Part shown: positions 11,329-20,824 of the stretch, in pieces
Position numbering within the stretch: position 1 is the first letter of the stretch
Layout: each line of letters opens with the position of its first letter
Source of the DNA: Tomocerus qinae
Lineage: Eukaryota > Arthropoda > Collembola > Entomobryomorpha > Tomoceridae
Assembly (NCBI GenBank): GCA_020055645.1
Contig: CM034546.1
Span: 26,474,001 to 26,538,000, forward strand
Reading direction: 5' to 3'
DNA length: 64,000 nt
Made by a program: the position numbers and the translations under genes
The notes under the pieces: model-generated
Seen by the model: the letters and a program-made list of their open reading frames with translations, nothing else
Database searches by the model: none
Told to the model about the DNA's origin: nothing

Positions 11329-13099
11329 TTACCGTGTATTGGCACCTGTGACTAGAGTCGCCACTCTGAATATTTTCTTTTCAGAAAAAATAACTAACTG
11401 TTTTTCAGCAAATATGAAATTTGCGGCCCCTTCAGGAACTATAATTTTCCCTAATAAAACGCCATAAGAATTGAAGATTTCAACACCATCGGCAGTTCCA
11501 GTGTATACGTTACCTTCTGTGTCTACTTTGATACCATCTGGAATGCCTACATCGCTCATTGCGAAAACTCTTCGGTTGGCCAAGAAGATTTCATTGGAAA
11601 TGACATCATATGCATAAATGGTATGGGGTCGCTTGACATCAAACTCCCCAGTGCCTTTGAAGAATCCAGTGTCACTTATATAAGCCACTTTTTCATTAGG
11701 GGAAAACGCAATTCCATTTGGTTTCACGAAGCCATCAGCAACCATTCTGAGATCTCCTGTGATTGGATTATAGCGATAAACAAAATCGCCCAGTTGAGGT
11801 GCGGAGCGAAATTTCTGCTCAAAACCGTAGCTTGGGTCTGTAAACCAATAACTTCCATCTTTTGTGACAACAACGTCATTTAAACTGTTGAATTTCAGTC
11901 CAAAATAATTATCTACGATTGTATCTACTTCATACGTAATAGGATCTAAAGAAAATAATGCTGCACCAACATCTAGACGACCTTGAGAACAAACAATGAT
12001 CTTGCCGATTTTATAATCATAGGTTAAGCCATTTGCCATTGGAATGTCTTTGTTACGTGGTTTGACTAAAGACACTTGTTTTGTTTTTAAATTCAATTTG
12101 AATATTAGAATTAATTGATCTGCCCCACTTTGATTTAGGAGGCGATTAGAAGTAAAGAAGACTTCGTTTGTCTTTTTGATATAAGCTCCACCTTCATGTG
12201 CAAAGGGAATGGAACTTGTTGCTAGAGTTTCTATTGTAGTATTTTTTGCAATTAATTTAAATAAATCTGAATGGTAGGCTATGATGACTGGAGAAAGGGT
12301 TTGGATGCTTTCAATCAGATTTGAAACAATTGGATTTTCACTTTTGGTGTAAATTATGGTTGATGAGAATGGCTCGAGAATGGGACGCTGAAAATCTGTT
12401 TCAATTGCAGCAAGATATTTATAGTTGCAGTAAATCTCTTTATTCCCTCCACTTGATTTGCCACAAGGGTATGCGTTTGTTCCTGTTGAATTTGCTATAA
12501 TATTGGCTAGTTGGCTTTCTTCTAAAAGTTTATCCCCATGGTTATTTCCGTCTTTGTACCTAAGTACGCTATCAGCATTCACTGTTGGAATCAAAATTTT
12601 TGAAAATAATTTAGTACTATGGATGCAAGAACCATTTAAACGAATAGTAATTAGAACTTCCGAACCTGTAGTGGCAGCAGATGTGACTAGCACAAGTGCC
12701 GCCAATAAAATAGATTGTCCTTTTCCTTTGATCATTTTTCCTGAAATAAGTATTGCATTTTTTAAAATTAATTAACTAGAAACGTGATAAAAATTGATTG
12801 ATATAATAAGAAAAGCATTAAAATTGGACTGCTTAGTCCACTTATGCCCTTTAAAACGACAAAATTTAATTATTCCTTATCCTTCACCTAAATTAACATC
12901 ATGATATTATTGGTGCAACTTAAGTCAAATTTAAAATATTCTGATGGATTTAGAAGAATTACAAAATTGGAATTACAATTCTTCAGCAAGGGGTTATAGA
13001 TGTTTTTAAATGTCAACTAAATCAAATATATTTTAATAAATCTTGGAATCTAACAAAAATATTAACTGTTAAATAAATAAAATTAGTTTGCTTACCCAT
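11329..13099 (-). CDS. SMP-30/gluconolactonase-like secreted protein
   Basis: Main exon 11329-12740. A 5' exon ends at 13096 (donor G|GTAAGC) and the acceptor is TTTCAG at 12741-12743. Splicing puts an ATG at 13097-13099 in frame and gives 471 residues (MGK + MIKGKGQ...). Starting at the internal ATG (12735) would give 468. Residues about 5-25 form a signal peptide. The SMP-30 beta-propeller covers about 175-465. In 468-residue numbering, the usual metal-site positions are visible as Glu181 (AHEGG), Asn286 (NSLND), Asn340 (KPNGIAFSPNE) and Asp400 (GIPDGIKVD). Family members hydrolyse sugar or aromatic lactones with a divalent metal. The sequence style is close to fungal-type lactonohydrolases, but horizontal origin is only a possibility. 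The substrate cannot be deduced. Confidence 0.85.
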
Positions 13100-13180
13100 T
13101 ACTGTTGGATGTTGGTACCAATTTTAAGATGCAAAGATGATTTAAAATGAGGAGTGATTAGATTATGTATTATATGTATG

Positions 13181-13188
13181 CTTTTATA
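13181..13188 (-). promoter_or_regulatory. TATA box of the SMP-30-like gene
   Basis: TATAAAAG on the minus strand, about 85 nt before the 5' exon donor. Transcription would start near 13150-13160, giving a short first exon that carries only the first coding bases. Confidence 0.5.
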
Positions 13189-13320
13189 GGACAAAACAAT
13201 TTGAATCTTAGAAACTGTACACGCAAACTGCATTATCTTATTGGATAATCAAATGGGGAAAACAGACCATTTATAAGGTAAGCATGAATAGGTAATCATA
13301 CTAATTCTTAGAAGACAATA

Positions 13321-13640
13321 TTATCTTAATTTAAAGGCAATTAGCCTACTTATGCTTAGGATTCTGATAATTCCGAGTAAGCTAGAAATATAATATTCCA
13401 TTTTCATAAATTTCTCAACTAATTTTTGCATCTCATGGTTACCTATTCTCTTTAGTAAGTGGATAAAACACTTTTCATTGGGATGACTAGTAACACTTTC
13501 CTTACCTGGAGCGTTCTTAATTATCATAGTCATAGTACTTATTTGCCATTATTGTTCACCTAAATACATTCTTTGTGCTGACCAAACCTGAGATAGGTAT
13601 ATAACCCTCTTATTAGTTCGTGCTTAACTCATTGTCCATA
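13321..13640. other. Spacer upstream of the SMP-30-like gene
   Basis: A minus-strand frame of 70 codons (13321-13533) is open here. It has no recognisable domain, signal peptide or paralogue in the window, so I do not call it a gene. Confidence 0.3.
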
Positions 13641-13765
13641 TACGATAAATATACAATTAATGTTTTCAATAATGTACCCCAACGAATACCTTCATGTGCT
13701 AAATTTAGTGCATAGAGGTATGCGTTAGGGGTACATTATAGAAAACATTAATTATAAATATGCGC
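13641..13765. repeat. Fold-back element with ~55-bp arms
   Basis: Left arm 13641-13700 and right arm about 13708-13765 are imperfect reverse complements. Both contain AATTAATGTTTTC and AATGTACCCC in mirrored order. The loop is only a few bases. It is probably a small hairpin MITE. Confidence 0.55.
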
Positions 13766-14031
13766 CGATTACACTTTATGTAATTCTTGTCAACGCGCGT
13801 TGTTTCATATGCGCGTCGTCATTTCTCTTAATCAACATATTTCGTTTCGCTAAATAAACTTGAGGTGAATCTTGAATTAAATGATTTCACGTTTATGTAA
13901 CCCAATGTATTTTGTAAGTAAAATTTACTACATGAAGAAGGTATGGGTTTTGTACATATGTGAAAACATTAATTAGGCTGCATTTACTTATTCCCCATAA
14001 TCCACAAATCTCTTTAAAAATTGCATGCACA

Positions 14032-14464
14032 TAGTAGTAATCAAAAGTAAAATCGAATCGGATTTCATTTAGATTCAGATTGAAGAAAACGGATCAAATC
14101 CAACGTAGCTTTTGAGTGCTCTGATTAAAATAATTTGACAAATATAACGATTCAATAACAAAAGTAATGATATTCTACAGCTTAGCCAAGGTGAGTGAAA
14201 TTTTCATGCTAATTGTCCCCATAACAATTTCACTCACCTTGAGCATAGCTAAAAAGTGTTAGGCTGATTCCGCACTTTAACACTACAGCCTGCGATTTTC
14301 CAACCAAAATCTTTCTAGTCCAAATCCAAATCGTCCCAGGAGACGATTCAAAAAATTCCGATTAGAACAATACGATTTTCTTGTTCGCGCATGAGCAGAC
14401 GCAGTTTTGATGCAAAAAAGTAAATCAAATCGGATTCGATTAGTTCTGCTTTTGATTTCTACTA
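14032..14464 (+). mobile_element. MITE with TAGTAGTAATCAAAAG ends, copy 1
   Basis: Terminal inverted repeats start TAGTAGTAATCAAAAG and end CTTTTGATTTCTACTA, followed inward by AATCGAATC-type sequence on both sides. A second copy lies at 26500-26894 in the opposite internal orientation. TA at both borders suggests a Tc1/mariner-like TA target. No coding capacity. Confidence 0.65.
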
Positions 14465-14569
14465 ATGTATTAAATCGCGATGCGATTGTTAAATTTGAAG
14501 TAACAATTTTCTTACACCTGCGTACATAATGACCATAATAAATACATATAAATATATTCCTCATCACTT

Positions 14570-14615
14570 TGCCTGAACTATGGCGTCATAATGATATGAC
14601 GTCATAGTTTAGGCA
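14570..14615. repeat. 20-bp-arm hairpin with TGACGTCA
   Basis: Arms 14570-14589 and 14596-14615 pair with two mismatches around a 6-nt loop. The right arm contains the perfect CRE/ATF palindrome TGACGTCA (14597-14604). It may be a regulatory site or simply the core of a small inverted-repeat element. Confidence 0.45.
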
Positions 14616-14973
14616 CTTTTAACCGTGCAATTTCCAAATGGACAGTAACACGCCTTGTTGCCATTAACAGTAACTATGTCATAAACGTTGCCAAAAAATA
14701 ATTAATCTTACTAGTAGGCCCCAGCATGCGCAACTCGATTTCAAAAGGTATTATTAATTTAGTAATAATGTCTCCTTGGGTCTACAGAGCTGACAACGTG
14801 CTAAAATTCAAATTTACCCTACCAGTCATATACAGGTGGGTAACTAAGGTAACTTTTTCTCAGTCTGCGATTATATAATAAATTCCATTGCTGCTGTTTA
14901 CTACTACAGAAGAAAAATTTGTTTGTTTATTTATTTATTTATTAGATGTCATGCTATCCCACAAGTCCAGTAA

Positions 14974-14979
14974 TTTATT
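14974..14979 (-). terminator. Poly(A) signal of CUB gene C
   Basis: AATAAA on the minus strand, about 34 nt past the stop codon. Confidence 0.5.
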
Positions 14980-15012
14980 TTTAGGTATTTATAACTGACT
15001 TGATGACACGAT

Positions 15013-17742
15013 TCAGGCAGATCTCCATGCAAGACTGACCCCATCTTTAGTAACTGAAGCGTCTGTATGAAGCAAATAAAGCCGAGGTTCCTCGGTTACT
15101 GTTTCCGAATTTGGAGGACCGGAAGGGTAATAGCCAGTCCAACTAAATGGAAAAACGAACACGTATCATAAGGAGGTTTTGATTTGACATAGATAATAAA
15201 TAGTATGTTAAGGCCATTAATAAAACCTGGTTGCTGTAATAGTATTTTCACTGGTGTGATACGGCAGCATTGTGAACACTCTTAGGTAGTCATTAGCATT
15301 TTCTAAATCCAGAAACGTAATGGAAATGTTTGTGCGGACATTTGGTAGTGGTTGTAATAGATAAGTGGTGATTGCAGAGTTAGGATAGCTCATGTGTAGG
15401 CTGCCAGAAGATCCTTTATAGGTTTCTGTACTATGATATAAAGAAGTGTCTTTGGATCCTCTTGCTCTGACTGCAAGTCTGACACCCTTCCCTCGTCCGA
15501 TCTCATTTGAAGAAAACATAAGGTAGGTTATACCATTGTAATTCGGATAACTATATTGTCCCAGATTTGTGGTTGGGCTATTAGAAAGATGCATGAAAAA
15601 TATATGATTAAAGGCTGCCTAATACAATATATTGCCGTTTAACGTTTACAATTTCAGGTGTGGATTGACAGAGCTGCCAAGGACGTATTTAGGGATGGGC
15701 TTTACGGGCTGAAGCCCCCCCGAAATCCAAGAAAAAGGGAATTTTTTTCTCAAAACAGCAAAAAATTTCGCGCTCCGCGCGATTATTTCCCATTTTTAGG
15801 CCATTTTTGACTCATTTCCTTCAAAAAGCCAAAAAATTTCGCGCTATGCGCGAATATATATACTTAAAATATCTCTTGGAAATCTAGCCCCTTCCGAAAC
15901 TCAGTTCTGCATACGTGCTTGAGAGCTGCCTATTTAAATGCTGCCTTCATTTAGTGTTATAAATGAAATTGAGATTCGTTTATGCCATATTGTATAAAAT
16001 ATATAGTCTTACATTCTGTCAACAGCCATTGAGGTTGAAGAGCCAGTTTCAGTAAAGTAGTACATTATGAGACCATTAATTCCCGCAGTGTAGCTTTGTA
16101 TACCTATAAACACGTCAATTGTTGACAAGTGACTGTGTAAAACCCAAACACAGCGTTCATTGGAAATAAATCCACCATTTGGCTCGTAAACTATATGAAT
16201 CAAGTCAGGCTCCACACCAATCAATCCTCCACAAACTGAAATGAAATAAAATGTGGTTAGACATACTAAATATAATTTAATTCTTTCTTTATTTTTATTA
16301 CACTATTATAGGTAGGTATTTATTAAATTTAATGGTCCTATCGGTCAATGGTCTTAAATATAGAAAAGTGTTTATGTACCTATATTTATGTAATGTATGA
16401 ATTTTTTATTTAGTTCTTAATGCGAAATAATTTATCTCGTTCTTCAGGAGCAAATTTTTGAAGTGCATTTAGTGTATTATCAGCGAGTCCTGTACACGGT
16501 TCTGGAAGTGACGTACTGACGAGGAACCAAAACCTGCTTCTGTGTAGCACAGGCAGGCACGCGTTGTGACGACTGTGGTATGTGTGCCTTAAACAATTTA
16601 TTAATCTCACGAGATAATTATCCCTCTATCTAAATGTATATGTTACAGGAAATTGTACAGACCGGACATTTGAAAATGCCTAGGACATATGTAAAATGGA
16701 AGACCAAAATTTTGATTTTGAACGAACCTAACCTAATCTAAATCAATCAAAATTACATGAAAGCACATTTGACAGTCATAAAGTTGTTTTAAATTAGGTT
16801 AGGTTCGTTGAAAATCAAAATTTTGGTTTTCTATTTATAGTTATCTATCCTAGGCATTTTGCATATATCCGGTCTGTACAAATTTTCTGTAACATATATA
16901 AATAAATGAATGTTTGTATGTTCGTATCCCATTGTAATGGCTAGACTATAACAGTACTGATTTTGCTTTAGATTTCAACTTGTCTAAGCATCAAAAATCG
17001 GTTTACTAAATAATCAACTGTCTATCGTCGATGAAACATTGGGAATTTATTTGTTTCAACATTTTTCTAGCACATTGCGCTAGATCTGCAGCTAGTATGA
17101 ATATATTCGTATCGATTATAATTTAATCTCCCCAAATCGTACCATTAATCATTATTAGTGCACACAGTAAATAAATTATAAAGAATAAATAATATTTTTA
17201 TAGTTTAAAAATAATACTTTTACAATTGAAATAATTAGCTTAAAATAACAAATCGCAAAAATTAGTAGGTAAAAGATTAATAAAAGATCTTGTTTACCTT
17301 TTACCGTTGATTTAGGTATGATTGAAGCGGGGTCTGTATTGTTCCATGACTCAGAATTAAGTAGCCATGCCAAAGGATTTTCTTGGATATTGGGTATACC
17401 TGATTTACTTCTAGGAAATGTAGCTCCTGATAAAAAAGACAATATGCATGTAATCAGAATTAATATAAAAACATTATCTTAACGTGGTAGAAATATTTCG
17501 CATTAGTCAACCATTAAACTTAAAAAAGTGATAAATAAATGCTGTTAATTATTACCTATAATTATCCTCGAAAAGAAATTTGATATGAATAAATCCTATT
17601 CTATATACTAAAATATACAAATATAAATATAAACAACCCAGAATCCCAGTGCCATGTATATTAAAATGATTAAATAAATACCTTGAACTGCAACTAATGT
17701 GCAAGATAGTATTCCGAAAATTAAAGCTATTGTTAGTTCCAT
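15013..17742 (-). CDS. Secreted two-CUB-domain protein, copy C
   Basis: Complete five-exon gene of 297 residues. Exons are 17682-17742, 17298-17426, 16013-16235, 15227-15577 and 15013-15142 (phases 1, 1, 2, 2), with consistent GT-AG borders. The signal peptide is MELTIALIFGILSCTLVAV. The linker (about 21-63) has NPLAWLL and NNTDPASIIPK, almost as in copy A. CUB domain 1 (about 65-180) starts CGG, carries NERCVWVL and ends YLMFSSNEIGRGKGVRLAVRA. The second CUB-like unit (about 195-297) lacks cysteines and ends DGVSLAWRSA. Intron 3 holds a hAT MITE (15678-15921) and intron 2 a long fold-back element. Copies A and C are closer to each other than to B. Secreted and probably a binding protein; its role is unknown. 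Confidence 0.82.
15678..15921 (+). mobile_element. hAT-type MITE (CAAGGACG family), copy 1
   Basis: The ends CAAGGACGTATTTAG and CTGCATACGTGCTTG are imperfect inverted repeats. An 8-bp direct duplication, AGAGCTGC, flanks the element (15670-15677 and 15922-15929). An 8-bp target with CA...TG ends is typical of the hAT superfamily. The inside carries two CGCGCT...GCGCG motifs. It sits in intron 3 of CUB gene C. Confidence 0.8.
16630..16905. mobile_element. Fold-back MITE with ~105-bp arms
   Basis: The left arm (about 16637-16740) and the right arm (about 16793-16900) are reverse complements over TGTACAGACCGG, ATGCCTAGGA, CCAAAATTTTGATTTT and CGAACCTAACCTA. The loop is about 50 nt. It lies in intron 2 of CUB gene C. 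Transcripts through it would form a long hairpin. Confidence 0.7.
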
Positions 17743-18075
17743 AGTAATGTTAATAGTAAGCTGTTTAAAAATGTACGAATTATCTTTTTCTATTCGATGT
17801 CTTAATTGAATAAAATTGCCACCAAAAAAGTTTAGCTTAAATCAATTTTGTAAATTTAATTGGTATACGATGACTGATGACACACACATTGATAAGACAA
17901 TCAATCATTTTTTAATTTGATATAGATTGGGATTGTTTGTCATTAATCAGTTAATTACTTATATCTCCATTGATTGATGATTTTATTTTAATACACACAA
18001 GAGCATTTAACAATGAGTCCCATTACAAATGTCAGTTATTTAAAAGATAATATTTCGTTATCTTACGTTGTTATG
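17743..18075 (-). promoter_or_regulatory. Upstream region of CUB gene C conserved with gene A
   Basis: This is the counterpart of 1733-2095. The conserved blocks keep their order up to TTTCGTTATCTTACGTTG and stop together, marking the border of the A/C duplication unit. Confidence 0.4.
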
Positions 18076-20041
18076 TGTCACTCAAACCCAAAAGTGCATA
18101 TAGGTAGGAATTTTATATATATAGGAACCTATACAATATATAGTACAATAAGTAAAAGTCAAGTATGGTGATAAAAATAGCATTGTAAATGATATTCAGT
18201 TTGGTTCCAGATGACCCGATTCAACTGCAAAGTCACAAACACGAATAACCATGACTATGACTAAATCTTTATTTCACTAACTATACAAGGAAGAGAGTTT
18301 TTAGCAAATTGATTAAAGCTTTCAATAAATCTTTTGAAATTTTAAATATAAATAATCTGGTTGAGAATTGACTTTCATTATTGGTTTGATTTTAACTTTA
18401 TCATTGAGCACAAAGTTGCCTAGAACTTTAGTAAGACTTTCAAAACGCTTATCCATAATGCTGATCTCATCACAAGAAAATTTACTACTCAAAAATACAT
18501 TGCATGGAAACACAACTACGTCATAAGGTATATTCCTTAAATGATGCATTTAATTATTTTAAAAACTATTTATTCAATGCTGAGATTGATTTATTTTATT
18601 TAAAATAGCGATTAACAATCAACGAGAAAAACAAAGTGAGGTTGGACTCCATATTGGTATTTACTACCCTGATACTGATGTGATAGTGTGGCAAAGAAAC
18701 TACAAGTGCAATAGTGAACTATAACTATTTACTTTTTCAATTGTTTGGTTCTTGAGCTGCATAAAAGTTCGATCGAGAGAGAATGATGATATACCAATGC
18801 ATGGTAGTAGACAGTGTTCGAGTGATCGCACCTTTACTCATTTATAGATGATTATAAATTCCACATTGCTTGATAACAGCTCACTCTTTGTGACATCCTA
18901 CTAATCTGGTGGACATGAAAAGTAGATACAGAGTTACATTTCTTTTTACAATATCCAGAATAGTAAGCTAGAGACCTGCTTACACTGTTGGGCAGGTTGA
19001 ATAGCCTGATTATTCATCTGCATGTAGCATGTAAATAGGGTAAATAGAATAGGGAGGTACCTATGCATTTTTATGATATAACAAGCCTAACAGTTGCGAC
19101 GCGTCTAAAATGCTAGCTCAAACTACGGCTTACATAGCATGTGAAGACCGATACACAAAACAGCCGACTTCGGACATTAAGACATCCATTTCCAATGTTT
19201 TTGAATAAAGTTGTAAAATTTCATTGAATATCGACAAATTGGTTACTGGAAACGGCCAAATTTAGTTTTAATTAGCAATAATCAAACTATAGTATAATCG
19301 TGTTGTCCGCGTTGCGCAGTGAAAAATTCCGTAGGTATGTTTCTTTATATCATCGTGCGTTAATTTGCCGCTCGCGCACGCGTTATCAACGCAGCAAAGG
19401 AGAACCTAATCTTAAATGTTACCTAAATGTGGTAAATCCCAACAAGTCCGTATATTTCATAACAAATCAGTTCATGCGTTCTGTATACAAATATTTCCAG
19501 CTTTCGGTACGCTTAAGGTTCCTTTTATTTCATGTGCGGGAAAATTTAAAATTTGGCCATTTACATTGTTGAAATTATGACACAAGACAATAAACTTGCA
19601 AAGTACCTGTCCGGAGATATGGACAGTTTTCTAAAACAAAAGTCCCTACACCTATCAATGTTAAATCTCTACCTCCGACGCCGACCCACCAAAGTTCAAT
19701 TTAAAAAAGCTATGCATCTGAAATACTTTCTTCTCATCGTACAATATTGCCCCCGGAATACACACTAGCTTTATTTATAACAGGGCCTAGGTCCTGTGAC
19801 CGGCTACTATAGTATAAATCTATTAAATAATCGTATACTGAGAATCAGTCGGTATTGACACTTTAGTGAATGAATATAATAAATACAAGACAGCTTACAA
19901 TATATGATGTGGATAGTCTCCCAAACTATATACTTTCTTTTTGTGCAAGGGTGCTATTGCCCTCTTGAACAGAGTAAATATCTCTAGTTAGATGTTTTCA
20001 AGCAAGGTTGGAACATGGTTTAAACCACACTTATTATAACC
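18076..20041. other. Intergenic region between CUB gene C and the GR cluster
   Basis: No gene recognised. A 75-codon minus-strand frame (18322-18549) has mixed composition that could be an exon relic, but it has no flanking splice model or family match. A stretch at about 19900-20010 (GATGTGGATAGTCTCCCAAAC ... CTCTTGAACAGAGTA) recurs in diverged form near 43075-43160. GR-cluster spacers therefore took part in the duplications as well. Confidence 0.4.
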
Positions 20042-20267
20042 CAAGGACGTATTTAGGGATGGGCTTTACGGGCTGAAGCCCCCCCCCCGAAATCCAAGAA
20101 AAAGGGAATTTTTTTCTCAAAACAGCAAAAAATTTCGCGCTCCGCGCGATTATTTCCCATTTTTAGGCCATTTTTGACTCATTTCCTTCAAAAAAAGCCA
20201 AAAATTTTCGCAAAATATTTCTTGGAAATCTAGCCCCTTCCGAAACTCAGTTCTGCATACGTGCTTG
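20042..20267 (+). mobile_element. hAT-type MITE (CAAGGACG family), copy 2
   Basis: Same ends and inside as 15678-15921, flanked by a different 8-bp duplication, TTATAACC (20034-20041 and 20268-20275). The second CGCGCT motif region is deleted in this copy. Confidence 0.8.
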
Positions 20268-20824
20268 TTATAACCTGTTTAGCAATAATATAAGGAACCA
20301 TTAATTTTCCTAACAATCTTTGTTCTGCAATTTTCCAAACAGTTAATTTGGTACTCAAAGTTTTGGTCTATCTGGCAACAAACCCTTCGAATGTGCGTGA
20401 AATAAACTTACTTGAAATCTTTTTCAAGAATTCAAGCTACTTTAAATGCAATTAGTAACAAATCCGTAGAGATTGCATTGCAGGACGCCGAAGTAGTACT
20501 TTTCCAAGTATAATTAAAACGACAAGAAAATTATATAACTGCCCGAGAACATTCTAGGGATGTACCCTGATGCTACCCTTTGTCTGTGGCCCTGGCTAAA
20601 AATTATTTCTTGCTTATTGTCGATTGTGCAAAACTCCGTACATTATATTGAAACTTTTAATTCGCGCTAAACATTCCTCATGTTATCATTATCACACATG
20701 CACATAATTAGAGACTATCATAAATGTTTTGCAGAGTGACTAATTATATATCCCATATTTGAACATTTAAATTATTTGTTGTTGGTCAGATTATGCCCAA
20801 TGACATTTCATATAGTTTTATAAT

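Larger units (their letters stand above)
3775..12609 (+). repeat. Left copy of an ~8.9-kb duplicated block
   Basis: This stretch is repeated in the same orientation at 55047-64000, including introns, spacers and small repeats. By eye the first kilobase differs at roughly a dozen places. Matching landmarks are 6760/58042 (CUB stop codon), 9071/60371 (CUB start) and 11329/62711 (lactonase stop). The offset grows from 51272 to 51391, and most of the growth falls between 9.1 and 11.3 kb of this copy. The right copy begins at the first base after the N gap and runs off the window. See findings for the choice between haplotig and true duplication. Confidence 0.9.

Noticed and set aside
11623-11883. 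Plus-strand frame inside the lactonase gene
   Set aside because: Antisense shadow of the conserved beta-propeller coding sequence.
18322-18549. 75-codon minus-strand frame
   Set aside because: The amino acid mix is protein-like, but there is no paralogue, signal peptide or exon border. Left unassigned.
19300-19768. Two overlapping plus-strand frames of 71-90 codons
   Set aside because: They have no ATG start, no domain and no splice support. The composition is a little GC-richer, but nothing else suggests a gene.
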